DNA of 64,000 nt from Echinarachnius parma (Eukaryota; Echinodermata; Echinoidea; Clypeasteroida; Echinarachniidae). Positions 33,247-42,926 of this stretch are shown here, in pieces; positions within the stretch are counted from its first letter, which is position 1; every line of letters begins with the position of its first letter. Below the pieces are notes generated by a model. That model was given only the letters and a program-made list of their open reading frames with translations, had not been told where the DNA came from and ran no database searches. Position numbers and translations under genes: made by a program. Location: assembly GCA_037951105.1 (NCBI GenBank), contig JBAMJV010002043.1, positions 35,001-99,000 on the forward strand, given 5' to 3'.

Positions 33247-36200
33247 CTAATACATGATGCCCAGACCGATGTTCTCGCCCTTGCCTTCAATGTCCATCAC
33301 GCCGCGCTTCTTATTGCGGTCGAACATGTGCGGGTTCTCGACGAGCTGCGCCAGGAAGACGAACACGATGTTGAGGCAGAAGATGCCGAAGGTGGCGACG
33401 ACGAGCCAGAAGGAGAAGCCGAAATCGACGCGGTAGGTGCGGAAGTTGTTCGGCGGTTGGCGGTCGGCGTCGACCAGGACTTCGTACTGGATCTCGTTGA
33501 AGTAGACCACGAGGTACAGGATCAAGGACAGCGCGCTGCACAGGACTGTGGTGCATGGTGATGTGAGAAAAGAAGAACAATGAAGAAAGGGATTTAAGTG
33601 GTTGTGCTTTATCCAATCAGGTTCCAAATGCAAAACAATGCCATCAGAGGTCAACATCTTAACTTCCTTAACAACCTTAACTTCGATACCCCGGTCTCTC
33701 CCCCTTTGCCCATGATAGGGAGATCTTTGTTTACCCTCAATAAGATCTATATTATACTTTGATCAACTTACCTCAAATCAAGTAATGTTCCAGATGCACA
33801 TGCTCAAGGGCCCGTGCATCATGGTATCGATCGGGGACCGTCAGCCCAACCCTAACCTCAGTATGTAGTCTCTCGCCTTTGACAATAGGGGTATCTTTGC
33901 TTACCCTTAATACAATCTAGTTCGCTTAACTTAATCAAGTTCCAAATGTACATGCCCACTCGATGGGTGATGTTCAGCAAACCCATCATAACCTAGCTCT
34001 ACCTCTATACCATCATCCTCTCGCCCTTGACCATACCAGGGTTATCTTTGCTTATACCCTCAATTATATCGGTAGTTGGCTTTAATAACTTAACTTACCC
34101 CCAATCAAGTTCCAGATGTACATGCCGACGGGTCCGTGCAGGGTGTCGATCGGGACGGTCAGCATGTTGACCAGGCCGAAGACCGTGGACACGAGGGCGA
34201 AGATGGCAGCGGGAATGAGGAAGACGGTGACGGCGATGATCATACCGGTGTTGTAGACGCTGTCGTGTTCGCTCAGGACTTTAAGAGAAAGGAAAAAGCA
34301 ATGAATTAGTGTTTTATAAATGAAGGGAGCAGTGTTTCTCACTCGCTTGTCAGGGGTCAATGAATCTATGATACGTTTGAATGAAAATTCACAGTGCCTG
34401 ATGAGAGGGGCATATATTATCACAAGAGGGGAACCTATAATTGACCCCGTGTCAATAATCTTTAGCATGACAAATTATTTTGAGATATCTTTTCTGGTAT
34501 AAGATTGTATTATTTCTCTTTTTAATTATAAATATATACTCCTGAGCTAAAATTTAATTTTAATAAACCATACTTCAGTTTTTAATATATATTCCTCAAT
34601 GGTTGATTCATTACGCCGTCTTTAATGCAATCTTAAATACCAAACAGATGGTGATTTTAAAATCAAATTACAATGCAATTTTGAATGGGAATACACTATA
34701 CAAAATATAATACAACATTTATTATAAACAAATTCAACATACAAAAGTCACACTATCGATATTTGGTAGATGTCGATGATTCACACACACAAACATTGTA
34801 GCAGGTTTGAGTGCAAACTTTCCCCCGTGCTATTATAATACAGGTCCTATTGTGACAGTGAGAACTGGGGTATACACGAATACCAATCCTGAACAATAAT
34901 TCAACCATGAACACAATGGGAACGTTGCAAGCTTTTGTGACGACATTTTCTTACAATTCATATAATACAAAAGTCTGCTATGCATGTGTTTATACTTCGT
35001 CCGAAGGTCGCACATGCATAGTACAATAATGATGTATTGACACTTCGCCAGCGCTATTGTGTGACGACCATTCAATTTCTTTTGTACGTGTTTGTGGGAC
35101 AACAAGACAGAGAACAATACATTACAAACAATCATTTAAGGAACATAAAGAAAAGTAAAAGCTACACTGTACTGTGAAAAGGAGGTTTTTCGGGGGAGTC
35201 ATTTTCTTCGTCACGTTCTTTCCGGGAAATTTTACATGAGCACCAAAATAATACTACGTTGCATTTTGGGTATAGATAACATTATTGTTAACTATACGGT
35301 ATTTTAATTTTTACATTTTACTTTGATTAGATGAAAGGACAATGTTAATGAGCCCATATACGAAAAATAACGCCTGGTGATGAATTGATTAAAGAAAAGC
35401 AGGACATGTTGATATTGAAACTTTTGAACATAACAGGTAATCATAATTGGGTGTGTATTGTCACCTGTTGTCTCCCTACATATAGACGCCCACACTATCA
35501 GGCTGACTATTAATTGCAGGAACTTGAATTCTAGAAACTTTAAATATTATGAAGTGAGCGAGACAAATGGCTCCTAAATTTGCAAGTGCATATCGCAAGA
35601 TTGAAACAATAGAAACATCACGATATTAATTCATAATAAGTATAATATACACTTCAGAGAAATGGATGAAAAAAGAAAACTGAAAATATGATGTTGGTTT
35701 GATTTAGTATGACGACGCAGTCAGAGTCGACTATTAACGGCTATATATAATTTGCCTATGATGATGTACGATGTACACTGTATCATTATAAATATACAAT
35801 CCATATAATTTACCAGTTATAGATAGTTTTAGGCAAAGTTGTAATCATGTGCACGAACTAAGGGCGTAAAAGTTCAAATGACATATTGGCCTCATTGCAA
35901 AACGAGATGCAATCGATTGTAAAGTTACAATTAATTGCAAGTCAGAAAATAAAAATGCAATTTTGAACCATGCAATATAACTGATTTGCAATTAATTGCA
36001 ACTTTACAATCGATTGCAACAGTTTCCTGCAACGGGGCCCTCAGTGAAATACAAAATATCTTACCCGCATAGCAGTCGTAGTCGCGCCCACCGAAGCCGT
36101 AGTTGAACCGCTTGCACCCGTAGAAGAGGCCGAAGAACGACACGCCCATGAAGGCGCCGGGATCGCGGTCGTCGATGGGGTTCGAACCCTGAAACCCGAT

Positions 36201-36362
36201 GAGCGGCTTAGTGGTGTTGTACTCGGCGGTGTCTCGGATTAGGTAGGCGCGCACCCAGCTCGTCGTCCCCATCGCTATCCCGAGCATGATCGTGCAGGCG
36301 AAGCTACACAGGGTCGCCATGAAGAACAGCGTCGTGCGCCGCTTTATCAAAGTCTCGCACAT
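33247..36362 (-). CDS. Clarin-like tetraspan membrane protein A, complete, three exons
   Basis: Minus-strand exons 36362-36065 (298 nt), 34278-34099 (180 nt) and 33545-33247 (299 nt) join in phase 1 into 258 residues; human CLRN1 has 232. Exon 1: membrane segment about 12-32, TTSW just after it, an NTT glycosylation site at Asn49 (CLRN1 is glycosylated at Asn48, mutated in Usher syndrome 3) and GLFYGCKRFNYGFGGRDYDC. Exon 2: second membrane segment (MIIAVTVFLIPAAIFALV) and TLHGPVGMYIWNLIGG, matching CLRN1 TLHGPLGLY. Exon 3: rest of the third segment, then FGFSFWLVVATFGIFCLNIV as the fourth, and an Ile-Met-Tyr terminus like CLRN1 Leu-Met-Tyr. The exons are much GC-richer than their introns. Family assignment is from recalled human sequence, not a search. 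Confidence 0.85.
33768..33850 (-). pseudogene. Decayed 3' part of clarin A exon 2 (relic 1)
   Basis: Plus-strand CTTACCTCAAATCAAGTAATGTTCCAGATGCACATGC repeats the donor and end of exon 2 (CTTACCCCCAATCAAGTTCCAGATGTACATGC), then GGCCCGTGCA and GTATCGATCGGGGACCGTCAGC. The GT donor survives, but the frame and the rest of the exon do not. It lies in intron 2. Confidence 0.8.
33925..33990 (-). pseudogene. Decayed 3' part of clarin A exon 2 (relic 2)
   Basis: TTAACTTAATCAAGTTCCAAATGTACATGCC repeats the exon 2 end with the donor destroyed. The neighbouring intron (CTCTCGCC, TTGACC/AATA, GGG, ATCTTTGCTTACCC) is repeated three times with the exon pieces. Units are about 150-175 bp. Confidence 0.8.
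34500..36060. other. Clarin A intron 1 interior
   Basis: AT-rich, with no coding sequence recognised. At its 5' end (35909-36019) lies a palindromic repeat: GCAATCGATTGTAAAGTTAC, then TTAATTGCAA, mirrored by TTGCAATTAATTGCAACTTTACAATCGATTGC. Fragments of this repeat also occur near 21265 and 61265-61385. Confidence 0.6.
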
Positions 36363-36363
36363 T

Positions 36364-37570
36364 TTGTTTTGAAGTTCTCAGTTTTTTTCCCGCTTCCTGC
36401 CTTTTATTCGCTAATTTTAATATTGCAGGCTCCAACCATGCAAAGTTGCTAACTTAATCCACTCAGAGCGATAGAGACTTGAGGACACGACAATAATCAC
36501 TTATCAGTGCATTTCCGATGCATTTTTAAATTTTATCCACGGTAGTATAGGATATTTAGGAACTCGCAGATTGCTTAGTAAAGCTTTAAATAATTCGATG
36601 GCCCAGCATGTTAACAATAATATAATCAAGAGCTGAGGAACTTTATATAAGTCAGATAAAATCCGCACTGTTGTTATATTCACCGCGAATTCACTGTGTT
36701 TGGTTTTACTTTGATGCACCAAGACCAAATCATGCAGACGTAATACAAAGTAGGCAATCCATTTTCAAATCTGTTATACTCTTAGTCGTATTTCATTCAC
36801 GTCCACATGGATTAAGGAGATTGATGTCAGTAAAAGGAATAAAACCAAACTCTCCAGTATAACACCGCCTTCTAGCATGATATCCAGAATGTACATGAGT
36901 TTCACCACGATCGAATATCCCAAACCTTTACATGACCATGAGTTTGACAAGCGGGTAAAGCGCACCCGAGAACCATAATGAGACGGAAATATAATGCGAA
37001 TATATTTCATATCGAACCCACCTGCAAGCTCTGTATATATATTTTGTATCTCCATATGTTCATTTTGGCATAATCAAACAAAATGCAGTCATGGGTGCGG
37101 GAAGCATTTTGACTTGTGCTATTTCTCTCGCTCTGTTTTCTTTTCTTTCATTCTATTTTTTTTTCTTTCTTGGTTTATTGAATAGAAATTTACCAAAATG
37201 TATTGTATACCAAGCTAAATTGGCTCTCTATCCATGCGTGCACTTAACTCACATTACATCAATCAGACTCGTCCACTTTGCACACCAAGGGGGTTTCAAG
37301 ATCACCGAGTGAGGGATACAAAAGACTGCAAAACGTTGATGTTCTGGAGGGGCTATAGGCTGGCCCCACACCCCACCCCTGCAAATGCACTAGCCTCATA
37401 TACAATTGAAAAATATAATGTGTATAATACTGATTCATAATTATAACTAGATTTTACACATAAGGGGACTAAATTATACCAAATGCAATAGAAAAAATAT
37501 TAACGGTATACAATTAAATTAGATTTTGACATGAAGAAAACATGGATCAATGATTTGAAGAATATTTTAA
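36364..37570. other. Upstream of clarin A, no gene supported
   Basis: Should contain the clarin A promoter; no TATA box or other element could be assigned. 36780-37440 has several short open frames on both strands without family resemblance. Confidence 0.4.
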
Positions 37571-37959
37571 AGGGATCTGGTAACTTTGTTGACAAGTGCA
37601 AAAAGTGATAAATGATTGTTCAAATGTAGGCCTATATTGTTGTGATCTGATATCTCCACTAAGTAATGTGTGAAAATGTCACGGTGATATGGCCGAGCAA
37701 TGAGCGAAAGTGCAAAGTTGTATTCGTTAACTCATTGCACTGACTTTGTACACAATTAAAACTATCCAGTAGATAATTATACAACTTTGAAAACTTCAAT
37801 CATACATATCTTTAAAACGGACAAGAAATTTGGAAAACCAAAAACTGTTGCATGCTTCTTTATATTGGTAATACTAATAAATACAATTAGGTATATAAGT
37901 GCCGCTATATATAAGTTCCAAGTAAGTTTTGAGGATGTTGACAATGTTACTAGATCCCA
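37571..37959. mobile_element. TTAA-family MITE (AGGGATCT...), copy 2
   Basis: TTAA at 37567-37570, then AGGGATCTGGTAAC; the right end is GTTACTAGATCCCA with the right TTAA decayed to TTGT. Its length (389 bp) and interior match the 7266-7653 copy. Confidence 0.75.
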
Positions 37960-38378
37960 TTGTTTCTACGCAAAAAATGTTGTGCCTAGTTGAAGACATA
38001 GGTCAGTGGTTACCGTATAACTCACTTTTGTTAGTGCAAATCGAATGACGTTTCATGCAGTACCTATATGAAAAACGTAGCAGCCTCCAGTGTTCAGTCA
38101 AAACAGATCATATAGTGGTTTAAAACATTGATTCTTTCCATTATTAGTGATACCCAGACGTAACGGAAATTATGCACTTATCAGTAAAAAAAACAAAAAA
38201 ACAAAACAATTACAGAAAGCGAAAATGTCAGCGTTTGGCTCCCCTAGATAATGGCTCCAAGCTAGATAATGTTGGACATTCTTTTTAAAAAGTCTGGTAA
38301 GTTATATTTTTTCCAAAATAGCGGATATAATTATATATCGATTTATGTCTCTATTGGAACTATGGCCTGAATTCTCAT

Positions 38379-38404
38379 CAGTGGCGTACCCAGGATTTTT
38401 TAAA

Positions 38405-38436
<32 letters not shown>

Positions 38437-38979
38437 TTGTGAAAAATTCAAAGCCGAGACCAAGTACTTTCAAAATTTTCGAGACCGAGACCAAGTACCT
38501 TCAAAGTTGAAAACCCCTCTCAGTGGGGGAGGGGGGGGGGGGGGGGGGGGGGGGTGTCCATAAACATTTTTCGAAGCCGAGACCAAGTGCTTTCAAAATT
38601 TTCGAGACCGAGACCAAGTAACTTAAAAGGTGAAAACCCCACTCAGTGTGGTGGGGGGGGGGGGGGGGGGGGGGGTGTCCGTAAACAATTTTCGAAGCCG
38701 AGACCAAGTACTTTCAACATTTTTGAGCGCGAGACTGAAGATCTTCAAAAAATATTGGGGTCGAGACCAGGTTTCAGTCGGTCGAGACCAGTTTTTAGTC
38801 GGTCGAGACCAGGTTTTTGACGGTCGAGGCCGCTTAAAAGACCGCTTAAAAGTCTCGAGACCGGCTAAAATTAGAAAAGGGGAGCGTTCAAACCTCCCAA
38901 ACAGCCATGTTTTGGTCAAAGAGGGGGGGGGGGGGGTTGAACCCCCCAACCCCCCCCCCCCCCCCTGGGTACGCCTATG
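38379..38979. mobile_element. hAT-like MITE with 8-bp TSD carrying poly-G minisatellite
   Basis: ATTCTCAT at 38371-38378 is repeated at 38980-38987. Ends are CAGTGGCGTACCCAGG and, reverse-complemented, CATAGGCGTACCCAGG. Inside, a unit of about 121 bp (AAGCCGAGACCAAG...GTGAAAACCCC...CTCAGTG plus 20-28 G) occurs three times, followed by four copies of a roughly 20-bp GGTCGAGACCAG repeat and a poly-G/poly-C pair. The poly-Gly and poly-Pro frames here are artefacts of the repeat. Confidence 0.85.
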
Positions 38980-39211
38980 ATTCTCATCAGTGGCAAAACT
39001 GTCAAGATATACTTGGTCTGGATGCCTTTGCAGAGGGATGTGCATCGATGATGGCTAGTCAAATAGCAAAGTTGCGACTAGACCGAAAAATCAGTCTTTA
39101 TTCCGAGGGTTTGTTCCACTGAGACCGGAGACTGTGTCTTGTTTCATTATCACCTTACACTATCTTGCTCCCTCTCCTGATGGAGGGGATAGTATGACGT
39201 CATAATATTAA

Positions 39212-39659
39212 AGGACCCCTTCAGAACGAGGTGGATTTTTCTGTCTAAGTTTTTCGCCTGGACTAGTTGTGAAGAGAATACTTGGCCAAAATAATCATTA
39301 AATCCTGCATCTAGTCATTTTGTTGACGCAATAACTGGCTAATGGTTGATAAACACATGTAAAATGTGTATTTCTGTCCACTGAGTGATGTGTGAAAATT
39401 CAATGGTAAATTAATGTCATATGCCCGAGTAATGGACGAAAAAGAAAAGTGATATTCACTTACTCATTGCACTGACGTTGTATAGTGTTAAAATTATCCA
39501 CTAGAGAATTCGAAATCGGAACAAGTCAATCCAACAACGAAAGACAAATTTTGGAAACCGAAAACTGTTCCATTCTTTAATCTATTGGTAATATGAATAC
39601 AACGAGGAATGTGAGAACAACTAGAGTTGTGGATTTTGACAATGTAATACTGGATCCCT
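39212..39659. mobile_element. TTAA-family MITE, copy 3 (diverged)
   Basis: TTAA at 39208-39211, end AGGACCCCTTC; right end CTGGATCCCT followed by TCAA. The interior shares ACTCATTGCACTGACGTTGTA and AAATTTTGGAAACCGAAAACTG with the other copies. Confidence 0.6.
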
Positions 39660-39674
39660 TCAACAAATTGTCAA

Positions 39675-40044
39675 CCCAGGACGAAATTCCCGTTGAAACC
39701 AATTGAAATCTAATTGGATCCCATTGGTTTCAATGGGTACCAGCATGCATTGGCATTGGTTTCAATGGGTACCCATTGGTTTCAATTGGTACTTTCAATG
39801 GGTACCCATTGGTTTCAATCGGTACCCATTGGTTTCAATCGGTACCCATTGGTTTCAATCGGTACCCATTGGTTTCAATTGGTAGCCATTGATTTGAATT
39901 AGTACCCATTGGTTTCAATTTGTCCAAATTGTTTCATTTTCCATATATGCATGCTCTTCGATTACCAATTGATTTCAATTGGTATAATTCTTCGATTACC
40001 AATTGATTTCAATTGGTAATAGTCAATGGGAATTTCACACTGGG
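39675..40044. mobile_element. Inverted-end element made largely of 20-bp CCATTGGTTTCAAT repeats
   Basis: Ends CCCAGGACGAAATTCCC and CCCAGTGTGAAATTCCCATT (reverse-complemented) bracket about eight units of a 20-bp repeat (GGTACCCATTGGTTTCAATC) and two palindromic ATTACCAATTGATTTCAATTGGT copies. No target duplication is evident. Its open frames (HWFQSVPIGFN) are repeat artefacts. Confidence 0.7.
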
Positions 40045-40685
40045 AAAGGAAAGGTCTCATGCAGTAGCACCCAAAGCTCTATATTATGTCATATAAAATG
40101 ACCCGAAAAATAATTTAAAATTTAAATTTAACATGGTTATAAATCATGGATGTATGAACAGCTATAATAATGACGATCCTGATCGGGCACGTAATATTTG
40201 TCACCTTGCGTTCATTAATTTGCATAACGTAGCTGATGCAAACAAAAAAAAATTTAAAAACATAAATCAAACTCTAAGCAAAACTGTTTGAGGATAGGGT
40301 CTTCATTTTGGGCAGTTATGTTGGCCAGGCAGACAGGTATATGTAATCACCTGGCGGTTTCCAGAAATTGTCTTTGTTGTGTCTATATTCTCGGAATTTG
40401 TAATGTTAGTTGTACCTAATTAGTAATCATACCAATAATGAAAGAAAAATAATCAAAATATTTGAACAGCCATGTCATTCCTTTTTCCAACATTCCAGCA
40501 GCCAACGCCAACATGCAAAATAACAGCACAAACAAGCATTCCATTAATTTGTTATCAAGTTTGCCTTTGACAGTTCTTTCACAAATGTGTTTTCAAGAAA
40601 AACATAGCAAACATATTAAGATCGCATTGTCACATACAAGCATTCAGTCATGCACTATAAATCATGAAAATGTACAGTATTTTAA

Positions 40686-41631
40686 AGGTAGTGTTGAGTA
40701 TTGGTATTTCCCGAAGTGCCCCCCGATATTTTGTTGTGAGATAATGAAAAACTTACTGTCAAATTCGAAAGAACATTCAACATATTACAATTTTAATGAC
40801 AGAATAAACTTTCTTTGATCAAAATCGGTTCAGAAACGGCTGAAATATCCATAAATATATTTGTATTCAAAATGTTCTTCACCGGCAATCACCGGGCGAT
40901 ATTTAGACATTTAGAAATTTAAAAAAAATGCTCGAAGACTACATTACTTTGAAAAAAATCAGAATAGTTTTTAAAAAAGTCGTTGATGATATCTCTATTG
41001 AATCATTATTTTAACAAACATTAAATGCACAATTTTGTATGAAAAAAGGCTAAAACCAATGATTTTTTTTTAAATAGCGGCCCTCTTGAGTTGTAACGGC
41101 TCTTTTTGAATGATAACAGGGGTTTAACTTAGTCGTTTGTAATTGTGTATACTTTTCGAGCATGGTGAAGTTATAACTATTACTTTGTACCGTAATGGTG
41201 CAGGTTTTGGTTACTAAAGTTAAAGGGCACCACCGCCCAAAAATAATATTCTTATAAATGAAAGGTAACATCTTTAGTATTCCATTCCATCAACAAGTTC
41301 ATACAAATATGTTTCCAGAAAGAAGAAAACAATTGGAAAACGCATGCGTTCATGGGTCTGCATGTACGAGACTACTTTGTCCAGAGCGAACGAATCGGCT
41401 GGGATTCTATTGTCTCCAAACGTACGCGTGAGTAGCATTGGCGCACTCGCAAATGTTTGGTTCCGTATAAGTGGTGGAAATTAATTGCTTTGTTTATGAA
41501 TTACACAACCCTTTGCAAAATGTTGGGTATCTATTTGATATCACAAAACGGTTCCAAAACATATAATTATTATATGTGTTGTTCTTTGCCTGGTGGTCCC
41601 CTTTAAGTTTGACCAATACTCAACTATCCCT
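40686..41631. mobile_element. TTAA-flanked element, copy 2, interrupted by another TTAA element
   Basis: TTAA at 40682-40685 and 41632-41635; ends AGGTAGTGTTGAGTATTGG and, reverse-complemented, AGGGATAGTTGAGTATTGG. Homologous to 17421-17884 outside the nested segment. No transposase frame. Confidence 0.82.
41224..41602. mobile_element. Nested TTAA element (AGGGCACCACC ends), 379 bp
   Basis: TTAA at 41220-41223 and 41603-41606, ends AGGGCACCACC and AGGGGACCACC. Removing the element and one TTAA restores ACTAAAGTTAAGTTTGACC, as found uninterrupted in the related copy at about 17850-17870. Confidence 0.88.
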
Positions 41632-41869
41632 TTAAAGAAGATAATCATTATGTTACCCTGAAGATGGCGCTAGACGTAATTTTGAGCCTTAGCAACCTGT
41701 ACAGTATATTCTTATATGGGTGACTCTGAATAGGGTCCAAACATTTTAATAATGCAAGGTCAGCCCATATGTTAGACCGAAAAATCAGTCTCTCTATTCC
41801 GTTTGTTGTTCACTCACAGTATGTGGCTGGTAATATGACGTCATATAAGAGAACCCCATCGTGAGTTGG

Positions 41870-42054
41870 TAGTGGCGTAGCTACGTGGGGGGGGGGGGGC
41901 ACGGGGGGCCTGTGCCCCCCAATAATTTTGAAAAAAACTATAGAAAACATAAGGGGCCATTTTTTGAAAAAATAAAGAAATACATAAGGTGTGCCCCCCA
42001 ATAATTGTGCGTGCCCCCCCCCCCCCCAATCAGTCCGACCACGCTACGCCACTG
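41870..42054. mobile_element. hAT-like MITE, 185 bp, 8-bp TSD TGAGTTGG
   Basis: TGAGTTGG at 41862-41869 and 42055-42062. Ends TAGTGGCGTAGC and CAGTGGCGTAGC. Poly-G near the left end and poly-C near the right. Confidence 0.82.
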
Positions 42055-42294
42055 TGAGTTGGTTATGTTTGACTAGTGACTACCCATCCATCATTCTTCG
42101 ATAGGCCATGCATGTGACTGCGAGAATCCAGACCAGACAGACAGTGCAACAATTCTGCCCTCTAATTAAAAAAAATTCGATTTATCTACTAATGCGTTAA
42201 TGAATCTGCCCCCCCCCCAAAAAAAAACAACAACAACAAAACAAACAAACAAACACACACAATAACAACAATATCAACAACAACCAGTGACGTA

Positions 42295-42393
42295 GCTAGC
42301 GACGGGGGGAGGGGGCAAATAATTTGAAGAAAAAACAATAGGAAACATAAGGGTGTGCCCCCCAAAAAAATGTTGCATGCCCCCCCCCCCCAA

Positions 42394-42424
<31 letters not shown>

Positions 42425-42485
42425 CAAAACAAAACAAAACAAAACAAAACAACAACAACAACAGTCTGACTAGGCTACGCCACTG
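42295..42485. mobile_element. hAT-like MITE, 191 bp, with (AAAAC)n interior
   Basis: Ends CAGTGACGTAGC and CAGTGGCGTAGCC (reverse-complemented), flanked by ACAACAAC (42287-42294) and ACAACACC (42486-42493). An AAAAC array occupies about 42397-42450. Same terminal family as 41870-42054. Confidence 0.72.
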
Positions 42486-42926
42486 ACAACACCATCAATC
42501 AAAATATACCAGTACATAAAAAATAATGACAAAATATAACATTTAAATAAATGAATACAAAAAATGTACAATAGATAATCAATCAATAAATATGAATGAA
42601 TAAATGAAATAAAAATACTACAAGTGGAAAACAAAAATAACATCAACAAATTAACAAACAAACAAACAAACAAAATACTATAGTGCAAAACAAACCAAAA
42701 ATAATAGCGAGCGCGCGCGAGCGATCGGATCTTCTTCTTCTTGTATAGTCTGCCTCCTTCAACTTGAAGATTCTTGCAAACTTTGTGTGTGTGTGTGTAT
42801 ACGCGACGTGCATAGTTCATATTCTTACTTGCAAGTCCAAACTCATTTATAAACAAAAACAAATAAAATAAATAAAACAAAATTAACGTATATACAAGTT
42901 CAGAAAGGACTGTATTCATGACAATC

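Noticed and set aside
33199..33561. Plus-strand open frame of 120 codons
   Set aside because: It is the antisense of clarin A exon 3, which has family motifs, splice sites and a stop on the minus strand.
38345..39122. Gly-rich and Pro-rich open frames
   Set aside because: They arise from poly-G and poly-C tracts within a transposon with clear target duplications.
39703..39902. Open frames reading HWFQSVPIGFN repeats
   Set aside because: They follow the 20-bp tandem DNA repeat and have no other coding signs.
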